Made by a program: the position numbers and the translations under genes. From the NCBI GenBank assembly GCA_949152475.1, contig OX424563.1, positions 3,073,001 through 3,137,000 of the forward strand: a stretch of DNA of 64,000 bases, read 5' to 3'. A model generated the notes under the pieces. It was not told the DNA's origin, made no database searches, and saw nothing but the letters and a program-made list of their open reading frames with translations. Positions 35,343-47,224 of the stretch are shown in pieces; positions within the stretch are counted from its first letter, which is position 1; each line of letters opens with the position of its first letter. The stretch comes from Terebella lapidaria (taxonomy: Eukaryota; Annelida; Polychaeta; Terebellida; Terebellidae).

Positions 35343-37465
35343 ATGCGACGGCCATGCGGCGGTCCGTCAGAGCCACCCTGTAGCGTCGCTTCACACTGTT
35401 TCTGTTTATGTGACGGGCAAGTGACGGTCCGTCGGATAGCCGTTGTAGCGCCACATAAGAACATTTCTCTTTCTCCAAGTGACGGCCAAGTGACGGTCCG
35501 TCACATGGACGTTATAGCGCCACATAAGAATTTTTCCCTTTCTCCAAGTGACGGGCAAGTGACGGTCCGTCGGATAGCCGTTGTAGCGCCACATAAGAAT
35601 TTTTTTCTTTCTCCAAGTGACGGCCAAGTGACGGTCCGTCACATGGACCTTATAGCGCCACATAAGAATTTCTCCCATTCTCCAAGTGACGACCAAGCGA
35701 CGGTCCGTCACATGGACGATATAGCGCCACATAAGAATTTTTCCCTTCCTCCAAGTGACGGGCAAGTGACGGTCCGTCAGATAGCCGTTGTAGCGCCACA
35801 TGAGAATTTTTTTCTTTCTCCAAGTGACGGCCAAGTGACGGTCCGTCACATGGACATTATAGCGCCACATAAGAATTTTTCCCTTTCTCCAAGTGACCTG
35901 CAAATGACGGTCCGTCAGATAGCCCTTGTAGAGCCACATAAGAAATTTTCTCTTTCTCCAAGTGACGGGCAAGCGACGGTCCGTCAGATAGACGTTATAG
36001 CGCCACATAAGAATTTTTCCCTTTCTCCAAGTGACGACCAAGCGACGGTCCGTCAGATAGCCCTTGTAGCGCCACATAACAACATTTCTCTGTCTCCAAG
36101 TGACGGGCAAGTGACCGTCAGATAGGCCTTGGAGCGCCACATAGCCATATTTTCCTTTCCCCAAGCGACGGTCCGTCAGATAGCCCTTGTGGCGCCACAT
36201 AAGAATATTTCTCTGTCTCCAAGTGACGGGCAAGTGACCGTCAGATAGGCCTTGGAGCGCCACATAGGGAAATTACCCTTTCTCCAAGTGACGGGCAAGT
36301 GACGGTCCGTCACATAGACGTTATAGCGCCACATAAGAATTTTTCCCTTTCTCCAAGTGACGACCAAGCGACGGTCCGTCGGATAGCCCTTGTAGCGCCA
36401 CATAAACAATTTCTCTTTCTCCAAGTGACGGCCAATTGACGGTCCGTCACATGGACATTATAGCGCCACATAGCAATATTTCCCTGCCCCAAGTGACGGG
36501 CAAGCGACGGTCCGTCACATAGACGTTATAGCGCCGCATAGCAATAATTCCCTTCCCCAAGTGATGGGCAAGTGACGGTCAGATAGCCCTTGTAGCGCCA
36601 CATAAACAATTTCTCTTTCTCCAAGTGACGGGCAAGTGACCGTCAGATAGGCCTTGTAGCGCCACATAGCAAGATTACCCTCTCTGCAAGTGACGGGGAA
36701 GTGACGGTCCGTCACATAGCCCTTGAAGCGCCACATAAGAATATTTTCTCTGCCCAAGCGACCAACAAGTGACGGTCCGTCAGATGACCCTTGTAGCGCC
36801 ACATAAGAACATTTCTCTTTCTCCAAGTGACGGGCAAGTGACCGTCAGATAGTCCTTGGAGCGCCACATAGCCATATTTCCCTTTCCCCAAGCGACGAGC
36901 AAGCGACGGTCCGTCAGATAGCCCTTGTAGCGCCACATAAGAATATTCCTCTGTCTCCAAGTGACGGGCAAGTGACCATTAGATAGGCCTTGGAGCGCCA
37001 CACAGCCATATTTCCCTTTCCCCAAGCGACGAGCAAGCGACGGTCCGTCAGATAGCCCTTGTAGCGCCACATAAGAATATTCCTCTGCCTCCAAGTGATG
37101 GGCAAGTGACCATCAGATAGGCCTTGAAGCACCACATAGCAAGATTACCCTTTCTCCAAGTGACGAGCAAGCGACGGTCCGTCAGATAGACCTTATAGCG
37201 CCACATAGCCAAATTTCCATTTCCCCAAGCGACGAGCAAGTGACGGTCCGTCACATAGCCCTTGTAGCGCCACATAAGAACATTTGTCTTCCTCCAAGTG
37301 ACGTGCAAGTCACCTTCAGATAGGCCTTGGAGCACCACATACCAAGATTAGCCTATCTCTAAGCGACGGGCAAGTGACGGTCCGTCAGATAGACGTTATA
37401 GCGCCACAAAAGATTTCTCCCCTTTCTCCAAGTGACGGGCAAGTGACGGCCCGTCAGATAGAGCT
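35343..37465. repeat. 69 bp minisatellite, left arm (about 31 copies)
   Basis: Units contain GTGACGGTCCGTCAGATAG, then TTGTAGCGCCACATAAGAA and TTTCTCCAAGTGACGGGCAA. The 69 bp period is a multiple of three, so long frames stay open on both strands (35343-36125 plus, 35406-36263 minus) without being genes. Inverted copies lie at 45190-46460. Confidence 0.9.
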
Positions 37466-38756
37466 GATACCCCCACATGAAAAACACTATTAACTTTGAA
37501 AACTGGACAATTTCTGATGCATTGGGACATATGTCCGGAAATCAAATGAATATTTTGAGAAATAAATCTCTGCGTACATTGGGTGAGAACAAGTATTGTT
37601 TTCCTTGTGGACCTTTGATATCAGTAACATCAAACAATGACAAGCATTTCAAAGCAATATCCGACCAAATGATAATGATCCCAACATTGGCACTGATTGT
37701 GCTTTAGATATAAACATCATAGAAGATGCTTATATTGTCAGTTATATGCAATTAGTGGATACTGCTGTCACAGATGACTTGGCTGATAAGCCTGAGACAA
37801 AAGACAATGGGGTTTATACAAACAGTGACATCAGACATGGGCCCGGGTGTTAATCAGCAATGTTCTTTCATTGTGGTGAAAAAGTAGCACCCCAATATTT
37901 CTACACATATTAAGGGGCATTTGACTGCCATATTTTAACTTGTTGGAATAAAACTTTGACTAGTCAAAGACATGTTCATTTATTCCTCAATATTATTCAT
38001 TTTGGGCAATGGTTAATGATATCATGCTATACTTTCCTGGCAATCACATCACTGAATGTTGTTACTTTTCTGCAAAATCTATCAGTTCTAGGTAATTAAC
38101 TACTGTCGTTGCTGTAGGGGCTGAAATGTATGCAATATTTATTTGTATATGTAAATCAAATGACACATTGGAGTAGTGAAAGTAATGACTCCATCACAAA
38201 TATTCTTAGTTAGAGCAGAAAAATGCTTTCACGCATATCCATTGCCATTTGTTTTCAACTTACCCCCGGTACTGACACAAGTGTTAATGCAATGAACTAG
38301 TAAAACCAATGTGGTCTTAATCATCAATAATTTTCCAGTTACCATGGTAACCGTGGTAACAGCAGACCTATATTTCTAGACATATCCAGTGTCATTCGTT
38401 TTCAAACAACTGGCACATATTCTAACTTGTTGGAATAAAGACGTTTACCAGTAAAGGTAATGTTCAGCTATATCATTCCATTGTAACCAATGGTAACTGG
38501 TATCATGTCATACTTTCCTTTCAGTGGCATCACTGATTGTTGTTATTCTTTTGACAAATTTAGCAGTAGCAATTAATGAACACTTTCGGGTTACAATTGT
38601 TGCAATTTATCATGTTTATCTGTATATGTAAATAAAATAACACACTGAAGTAGTAAAGGCAATGTTAACTAAATCAGCAATATTCTTTCAGTTCGAGCGA
38701 CCTATTTAGGATACCATTTCTTTGTACATAAAATAACACACTGAACTTGCAAAAGT
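37223..38756. repeat. 1534 bp direct duplication, copy 1
   Basis: This segment repeats at 38760-40293 with an offset of 1537 bp and no difference that I can see. It begins inside the 69 bp minisatellite (CCCCAAGCGACGAGCAAGTG) and ends AACTTGCAAAAGT. It includes the low-copy segment with GACCTTTGATATCAGTAACA and stretches related to the array that follows. Confidence 0.9.
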
Positions 38757-38759
38757 TCA

Positions 38760-40293
38760 CCCCAAGCGACGAGCAAGTGACGGTCCGTCACATAGCCCTT
38801 GTAGCGCCACATAAGAACATTTGTCTTCCTCCAAGTGACGTGCAAGTCACCTTCAGATAGGCCTTGGAGCACCACATACCAAGATTAGCCTATCTCTAAG
38901 CGACGGGCAAGTGACGGTCCGTCAGATAGACGTTATAGCGCCACAAAAGATTTCTCCCCTTTCTCCAAGTGACGGGCAAGTGACGGCCCGTCAGATAGAG
39001 CTGATACCCCCACATGAAAAACACTATTAACTTTGAAAACTGGACAATTTCTGATGCATTGGGACATATGTCCGGAAATCAAATGAATATTTTGAGAAAT
39101 AAATCTCTGCGTACATTGGGTGAGAACAAGTATTGTTTTCCTTGTGGACCTTTGATATCAGTAACATCAAACAATGACAAGCATTTCAAAGCAATATCCG
39201 ACCAAATGATAATGATCCCAACATTGGCACTGATTGTGCTTTAGATATAAACATCATAGAAGATGCTTATATTGTCAGTTATATGCAATTAGTGGATACT
39301 GCTGTCACAGATGACTTGGCTGATAAGCCTGAGACAAAAGACAATGGGGTTTATACAAACAGTGACATCAGACATGGGCCCGGGTGTTAATCAGCAATGT
39401 TCTTTCATTGTGGTGAAAAAGTAGCACCCCAATATTTCTACACATATTAAGGGGCATTTGACTGCCATATTTTAACTTGTTGGAATAAAACTTTGACTAG
39501 TCAAAGACATGTTCATTTATTCCTCAATATTATTCATTTTGGGCAATGGTTAATGATATCATGCTATACTTTCCTGGCAATCACATCACTGAATGTTGTT
39601 ACTTTTCTGCAAAATCTATCAGTTCTAGGTAATTAACTACTGTCGTTGCTGTAGGGGCTGAAATGTATGCAATATTTATTTGTATATGTAAATCAAATGA
39701 CACATTGGAGTAGTGAAAGTAATGACTCCATCACAAATATTCTTAGTTAGAGCAGAAAAATGCTTTCACGCATATCCATTGCCATTTGTTTTCAACTTAC
39801 CCCCGGTACTGACACAAGTGTTAATGCAATGAACTAGTAAAACCAATGTGGTCTTAATCATCAATAATTTTCCAGTTACCATGGTAACCGTGGTAACAGC
39901 AGACCTATATTTCTAGACATATCCAGTGTCATTCGTTTTCAAACAACTGGCACATATTCTAACTTGTTGGAATAAAGACGTTTACCAGTAAAGGTAATGT
40001 TCAGCTATATCATTCCATTGTAACCAATGGTAACTGGTATCATGTCATACTTTCCTTTCAGTGGCATCACTGATTGTTGTTATTCTTTTGACAAATTTAG
40101 CAGTAGCAATTAATGAACACTTTCGGGTTACAATTGTTGCAATTTATCATGTTTATCTGTATATGTAAATAAAATAACACACTGAAGTAGTAAAGGCAAT
40201 GTTAACTAAATCAGCAATATTCTTTCAGTTCGAGCGACCTATTTAGGATACCATTTCTTTGTACATAAAATAACACACTGAACTTGCAAAAGT
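38760..40293. repeat. 1534 bp direct duplication, copy 2
   Basis: Copy 2 of the segment at 37223-38756, separated by three bases. The identical 76-residue frames (37477-37707 and 39014-39244) show the identity. Part of the segment (about 37480-37855) occurs again, inverted and diverged, at 44815-45215. Confidence 0.9.
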
Positions 40294-42012
40294 GATGTTA
40301 ACTTAATCAGCAATATTCTTCCAGTTAGAGCACACCTATATATTATGTACCATATAAATGGTGACTGTTTTGGAGGGGAACATGGCAAAATGTTCCCTCG
40401 AGGAGACAATGTTACCGGAGGCGAAGCCGAGGTTAACATTGCCTTTGAGGGGGAACATTTCCTGACAAACGAGTGACCATTTATTTTATTATACCGAATG
40501 TCACTGATTTTATCATGACGTTATACACATATCTGCATATGTACCTTCAAAGTCATTGTTGAAGTCGACAATTTTCTAAAGTCTTCGACGGCAGCGGTAA
40601 ACTGAATCAGCAATATTCTTCTAGTTAGAGCAAACCAATATGATACACAATTTCTTTGTACAAGTAAATAAAACAATGCACTGATTTGGTAAAAGTAATG
40701 TTAACTTAAATACATGTAACACTATTCTTCCAGATAGAGCAAACCTACATAGTATGTAGAATTTATTTGTACAAGTAAATGAAGGAAAGCACTGAAGTGA
40801 TAAAACTAATGTTAACATGATCAGTAATATTCTTCCAATTAGAGCAAACCTACATATTATATAGAACTTATTTGTACCAGTAAAGAAACTAACACACTGA
40901 ACTAATAAAATTAAGTTTAACTTAATCAGCAATATTCTTCAGTTAGAGCGAAGCCACGTAATATATAGAATTTATTTGTACAAGTAAATGAACTAACGTA
41001 CTGAAGTAATAACAGTAATGTTAACTTAATGAGCAATATTCTTCCTGGTAGGGCAAACCTACATAGTATTTAGAATTTATTTGTACAAGTAAATAAACTA
41101 ACGCACTGAACTAATATAACTAATATATAATATATATAATAATAACTAATATTAACTTAATCAGTAATATTCTTCCAGTTATAGCAAACCTACATGGTAT
41201 ATAGAATTTATTTGTACATGATGTACAAGTGAATAAACTAGAACACTGAACTAATAAAACTAATGTTAACTTAATCAGCGAAATTCTTCCAGTTAGAGAA
41301 AACCTACATAGCATATAGATTTTATTTGAACAAGTAAATGAAGTAATGCACTAAACTAATAAAACTACTGTTAATTTATTCAGCAATATTCTTCCAGTTC
41401 GAGCAAACCTATACATAATATATAGAATTAATTTGTACAATAAATAAGCCAGCACACTGAACTAATAAAACTAATGTTAACATGATCAGCAATATTCTTC
41501 CAGTTAGAGCAAACCTATATAATATGTACAATTTTGTGTTCAAGTAAATAAATTAATACACTGAAGAAATCACTGAATAAAGCTAATTCTAACTTAATCA
41601 GCACAATTCTTCCAGTTAGAGCAAACCTACATAGTATATAGAATTTATTTGTACAAGTAAATAAACTAACGCACTGAACTAATAACACTAATGTTAACAT
41701 AATCAGCAATATTCTTCCAGTTAGAGCAAACCTATATAATATGTACAATTTTGTGTTCAAGTAAATAAATTAACACACTGAACCAATAACTGAATAAAGC
41801 TAATTTTAACTTAATCAGCACAATTCTTCCAGTTAGTGCAAACCTACATAGTATATAGAATTTATTGTACAAGTAAATAAACTAACGCTCTGAACTAATA
41901 ACACTAATGTTAACTTAATTAGCAATATTCTTCCAGTTAGAGCAAACCTACATATAATATAGATTTTATTTGAAGAAGTAAATAAAGTAATGCACTCAAC
42001 TAATAATTTTGT

Positions 42013-42043
<31 letters not shown>

Positions 42044-43795
42044 AAAACTACTGTTAACTTATTCAGCAATATTCTTCCAGTTGGAGCAAACCTATACATA
42101 GTATATAGAATTAATTTGTACAATGAATAAGCCAGCACCCTGAACTAATAAAAATAATGTTAATATGATCAACGGTATTCTTCCAGTTAGAGTAAACCTA
42201 TATAATATGTACAATTTTGTGTTCAAGTAAATAAATTAACACACTGAACCAATAACTGAATAAAGCTAATGTTAACTTAATCAGCACAATTCTTCCAGTT
42301 AGAGCGAACCTACATAGTATATAGAATTTATTTGTACAAGTAGATAAACTAACGCACTGAACTAATAAAACTAAGGTTAACTTAATCAGCAATATTCTTC
42401 CAGTTAGAGCAAACCTACATATTATATAGAACTTATCTGTACCAGTAAATAAACTAACGCACTGAACTTATAAAACTAAGGTTAACTTAATCAGCAATAT
42501 TCTTCCAGTTAAGCAAAGCTACGTAATACGTAGAATTTATTTGCACTTGTAAATGAACTAACGCACTGAAGTAATAACAGTAATGTTAACTTAATGAGCA
42601 ATATTCTTCCAGACAGGGCAGACCTACATAGTATATAGAATTTATTTGTACAAGTAAATAAACTAACGCACTGAACTAATATAACTAATGTTAACTTAAT
42701 CAGTAATATTCTTCCAGTTATAGCAAACCTACATGGTATATAGAATTTATTTGTACAAGTAAATAAACCAGCACACTGAACTAATAAAACTAATGTTAAC
42801 TTAATCAGCAAAATTCTTCCAGTTAGAGCAAACCTACATAGCATATAGAATTTATTTGAAGAAGTAAATAAAGTAATGCACTAAACTAATAAAACTACTG
42901 TTAACTTATTCAGCAATATTCTTCCAGTTGGAGCAAACCTAAACATAGTATATAGAATTAATTTGTACAATAAATAAGCCAGCACACTGAAGTAATAAAA
43001 CTAATGTTAACATGATCAGCAATATTCTTCCAGTTAGAGCAAACCTATATAATATGTACAATTTTGTGTTCAAGTAAATAAATTAAAACACTGAACCAAT
43101 AACTGAATAACGCTAATGTTAACTTAATCAGCACTATTCTTCCAGTTAGAGCAAACCTACATAGTATATAGAATTTATTTGTACAAGTAAATAAACTAAC
43201 TCATTGAACTAATAACACTAATGTTAACTTAATTAGCAATATTCTTCCAGTTAGAGAAAACCTATATCATGTATATAGTGATCAGCACTATTCTACCAGT
43301 TACAGCAAACCTACATATTATATAGAACTTATTTGTACCAGTAAATAAACTAGTGCACTGAACTGATAAAACTAAGGTTATCATGATCAGCAATATTGTT
43401 CCAGTTAGAGCAAACCTATATAATATGTACAATTATTTTGTTCAAGTAAATAAATTAACACACTGAACCAATAAAGCTGATGTTAACTTAATCAGCACTA
43501 TTCTTCCATTTAGAGCAAACCTACATAGTATATAGAATTTATTTGTACAAGTAAATAAACTAATGCACTGAATTAATAAAACTCATGTTAACATGATCAG
43601 CAATATTCTTCCAGTTTGAGCAAACCTATATAGTATATAAAATTTTTTGTACAAGTAAATAAACTAACACACTGAAGTAGTAAAACTAATGTTGACTTAA
43701 TCAGCAATATTCTTCCACTTGGAGCAAATCTACATAGTATGTACAATTAATTTGTACAAGTAAATAAACTAACACACTGAACTCATAAAACTAAT
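40294..43795. repeat. Array of about 107 bp units (about 32 copies), one-sided
   Basis: Units contain CAGCAATATTCTTCCAGTTA, GAGCAAACCTACATAGTATA, TAGAATTTATTTGTACAAGT and AATAAACTAACGCACTGAAC. Variants alternate (TATATAATATGTACAATTTT units), which suggests a two- or three-unit higher-order pattern. There is an (ATT)n run at about 42010-42040. A foldback (40355-40490) sits in the first units. There is no inverted counterpart on the other side. Confidence 0.88.
40355..40490. mobile_element. Short foldback within the 107 bp array
   Basis: Left words AAATGGTGACTGTTTTG, GGGGAACATG and GACAATGTTACC pair with GGTTAACATTGCC, GGGGGAACATTT and CAAACGAGTGACCATTT. The apex is GGAGGCGAAGCCGAGG, the same style as the hairpin at 10100-10243. 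Confidence 0.6.
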
Positions 43796-44814
43796 GTTAA
43801 AGTGATATTGGCAGAAAGTTATGGACTTTGCCATACCTTTCTGATCGAAGGAAAAAACATACAGTTTTATATCTGCACTTGTATGGCCAAAGAGATGCCC
43901 ATTTGTAATTGATTTCATTGCGAGTTTCTGGTGGAGACAGTTTGGGCTGATCATGAATTCCAGTGATGATTGCATTTCTGATTCTTCTGATGTTATACTA
44001 GGCAACAAAGTTCCTTTGATTGTCTTTAAAGTTCAGATCATGGATTACAAAATGGAACTGTTTGTAACACATGTACATGTATGGTTACATTTCTCAATCA
44101 TTGAAAACTTCATTTCAACATGCAACTTCGAATAAGTGGAGGGACAGTCCAAAAAAGAAACACATATCGAAGCACACTTTCAACACTGAGATACATGTAT
44201 ATCTATTGCATTCTGATGACCTCTGTGAATGGGAAGTATTGCAAAAGATATGATAATGATATTGGGAGTTCCCACCAAGACAGAACTGTCTGAATGTAGA
44301 TACTGTAAAAAGACTAATTTTGGCAGCTATTACATTTGGCGGTTGTGTGCCCCACGTTATTTGGCGGATATTTAATATGGCGGTTTCAAAACCATATATA
44401 TTTCTTAACATGTGTCTACTTAATTTGGCGGACGATTTAATTTCACGGTTTTTCCTCTACTGCCAAATCCGCCAAATAAATCGTCCGCCAATATTATTCG
44501 TTTTACAGTATTAATTCCTTGACAGAGAAACAGACCCCACGGATGAAAGTTATTATTCTGAAAAACAGACCCCATGGATGAAAATTATTGTCCTATAGTA
44601 AACATGATGCAGAATCACAATTTGGCCATCTGACATGTACATGTATACTGTACCCTTCTCAATATTATCATCATTGTCTTTGAAAATCCACCTGAAGTGC
44701 CCTTGTCCTCCACGCCACCAGTGCAACACTGATGTCCTGCATTCTATATCATCTGTGCATGTTCCCCCCCCCCCCCACCCCCCTCCCCCTTTCCCCTCCC
44801 CCTCACCCTAGCTC
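43796..44814. other. Gene-free interval of the large element, contains a MITE
   Basis: No exon is recognised. A MITE lies at 44301-44510. Two copies of an AACAGACCCCATGGATGAAA-type repeat lie near 44530 and 44565. A C-rich run is at 44764-44812. Confidence 0.45.
44301..44510. mobile_element. MITE with TACTGTAAAA ends
   Basis: TACTGTAAAAAGACTAATTT on the left is inverted as AATATTATTCGTTTTACAGTA on the right (21 bases in the sequence, read here as two overlapping words). TA is the probable duplication. TTTGGCGG/CCGCCAAAT words repeat inside. It is about 206 bp and non-coding. Confidence 0.75.
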
Positions 44815-45215
44815 ACCCTCTGGGCCCATGTCTGATGTCACTGTTTGTATAAACCCCAGTCTCTTTCGTCCTAGGCTTATCAGCCAAGTCATCTGTGACA
44901 GCAGTATCCACTAATTGCATATGACTTGTGACTAAAATCTTCTATGATGTTTATATCTAAAGCACAATCAGTGCCAATGTTAGGGTCATTATCATGTGGT
45001 GAGATATTGGTTTGAATTGCATGTCATTGTTTGATGTTCCTGATATCAAAGGTCCACAAGGAAAACAATAGTTGCTTCTAACCGGATCCCATGCATTTTG
45101 AATATGTACACAGAGATAACATTTATTTCTCATCAAATATTCATTTGATTTCAGACAATACGTCTTAATGCATCAGGGATTGTGCAGTGTTCACCACTTA
45201 TAGCGTGTTTTTCAT
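44815..45215. repeat. Inverted, diverged copy of the low-copy segment
   Basis: The reverse complement matches 37480-37855 over long words such as TATTGTTTTCCTTGTGGACC and TTGGCACTGATTGTGCTTTA. There are many substitutions and small indels, so it is older than the direct duplication. Confidence 0.8.
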
Positions 45216-46460
45216 GTGGCACTATATCATCTATCTCACGGACAGTCACTTGCTCATCACTTGGGGAAGAGAAATCCTGCTGTGTGGCGCTTTTTGCCCA
45301 TCACTTGCTGAAGGAATATATTGCTATGTTGCGCTATAATGTTTTATCTGACGAACTGTCGCTTGCTCATCACTTGGCGAAGGGAATTATTGCTATGCGG
45401 CGCTCTAATATCTATCTGACGGACCGTCACTTGCCCGTCACTTGGGGAAGGGAATTATTGCTATGCGGCGCTATAACATCCATGTGACGAACCGTCGCTT
45501 GCCCGTCACTTGGGGCAGGGAAATATTGCTATGCGGCGCTATAACGTCTATCTGACGGACCGTCGCTTGCCCGTCACTTGGGGCAGGGAAATATTGCTAT
45601 GTGGCGCTATAATGTCCATGTGACGGACCGTCACTTGCCCGTCACTTGGAGAAAGGTGAATATTGCTATGTGGCGCTATAACGTACATCTGACGGAGAAA
45701 TTGTTTATGTGGCGCTACAAGGACTATCTGACGGTCACTTGCTCGTCACATGGAGGTAGAGAAATGTTCTTATGTGGCGCTACAAGGGCTATCTGACGGA
45801 CCGTCGCTTGCTCGTCACTTGGGGAAAGGGAAATATGGTCACTTGGAGAAAGGGTAATTTTGCTATGTGGCGCTCCAAGGCCTATCTGACGGTCACTTGC
45901 CCGTCACTTGAAGACAGAGAAATATTCTTATGTGGCGCTACAAGGGCTATCTGACGGACCGTCGCTTGCTCGTCGCTTGGGGAAAGGGAAATATGGCTAT
46001 GTGGCCCTCCAAGGCCTATCTGACGGACACTTGCCCGTCGCTTGCCCGTCACTTTGAGACAGAGAAATATTCTTATGTGGCGCTACAAGGGCTATCTGAC
46101 GGACCGTCACTTGCCCATCACTTGGAGAAAGGGAAAAATTCTTATGTGGCGCTATAACGTCCATGTGACGGACCGTCACTTGGCCGTCACTTGGAGATAA
46201 AAAAATTCTCATGTGGCGCTACAACGGCTATCTGACGGACCGTCACTTGCCCGTCACTTGGAGAAAGGGAAAAATTCTTATGTGGCGCTATAATGTCCAT
46301 GTGACGGACCGTCACTTGGCCGTCACTTGGAGAAAGAGAAATGTTCTTATGTGGCGCTACAAGGTCTATCTGACGGACCGTCGCTTGCTCGTCACATGGG
46401 GAGAGTCATAGCTATGTGGCGCTATAAGGTCTATCTGACGGATCGTCGCATGGGCGTCAC
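45216..46460. repeat. 69 bp minisatellite, right arm (inverted, about 18 copies)
   Basis: Units read CTGACGGACCGTCACTTGCC, CGTCACTTGGAGAAAGGGAA and TTATGTGGCGCTACAAGG, the reverse complement of the left arm. After the last unit, words near 46470-46520 remain inverted relative to 35270-35340. Confidence 0.88.
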
Positions 46461-46722
46461 ATACAATTCCAAGAAAGTGGATGAGGAGAAATAAAAATTT
46501 CGCGGGTTCTTACCATGAAAGGGTAACCATAACTTATGACAGTAACCATACTTGGGTACACGGGTGTCATATTCTTTCCAACTGGCCCCAGGCCCTCCTA
46601 ATTAGCCACAATTGAATGGTTTGCTCTGGCTCCAAGTCGGACTTTCAAAAATGTAAACAAAGGAAAATTCTCCAAAATCCAAAAAAAAACTAACATCATA
46701 GAGGAAGAGCTCTGCTCTTCCT

Positions 46723-46840
46723 AAAAATCGACACCAGGGGTCGTTTCGACCCAAGATACCCCCTAGACTAGTTTGTCTAATGCCAGGAGGCCGAAATTGA
46801 GCTCCGTTTCGCTCTACGACACACCGTTTCCGAGATATGC
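46723..46840. repeat. Single resumed 148 bp satellite unit
   Basis: ATCGACACCAGGGGTCGTTT through CACACCGTTTCCGAGATATG matches the satellite at 28.7-32.05 kb in the same orientation. This shows that the array once continued across the 14.7 kb insertion. Confidence 0.85.
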
Positions 46841-47224
46841 AAGAAAGCCTCAAGGATGAATCAGCAAAAATTCTTCTGAGCTCTAGGTCAAAGGTCGTTC
46901 GACGGAGTGATCCCAAAATCAATAGGGTTCTTCCTTGGTGGTATATGAACTCCCATGCAGAGAATACTTGCCATTGCATGAATACTTTTTGAGTTATCGA
47001 TCGGGAACCAAGTCTCAAAATCAACCTTGATTTCATCCTCACGGACCTCACGGACCCCGGAGCCACCTCCAAAACAATAGGGGACTTCCATGTAATATTT
47101 CTGACCAGTGGTGTAAATTTGGACAAGATCCGTTCAGGCGTTCCCGAGTTATTGATCGGAAACCAAAACGACGGAAAAAAAAAAAAAAGTTTCCTAATTA
47201 GTATGCAGTTTTTTTCAGTTATGA
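46841..47224. other. Unique right segment of the outer element
   Basis: It contains repeated GAGTTATCGATCGG/GAGTTATTGATCGG words and GGTCAAAGGTCGTTCGACGG. Its reverse complement matches 56640-56810 (GGTTCATATGCCACCAGGGA-like versus GAGTTCATATACCACCAAGG), linking the two loci. The 212-residue minus frame over it has no recognisable domain. Confidence 0.6.

Larger units (their letters stand above)
32051..46722. mobile_element. 14.7 kb insertion inside the 148 bp satellite
   Basis: The satellite stops within the A-run after GAGTCGGCG at 32050 and resumes in the same orientation and phase with AAAAATCGACACCAGGGG at 46723. The intervening DNA is therefore inserted in a single unit. Its right end is a perfect hairpin, AGGAAGAGC-TCT-GCTCTTCCT (46702-46722). 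Its left end starts CAAGGGCCACTGGCC. The insertion contains its own inverted structure (35.3-46.5 kb). Whether it arrived in one or several steps is not resolved. Confidence 0.7.

Noticed and set aside
35343-36263. Long open frames on both strands (260 and 285 residues)
   Set aside because: They translate a 69 bp minisatellite whose period is a multiple of three; both strands are open for that reason and the protein is a simple repeat.
46700-46724. Helitron 3' end (hairpin followed by CTAA)
   Set aside because: The stem abuts CTAA directly, the insertion is not between A and T, and no TC 5' end is seen at 32051.
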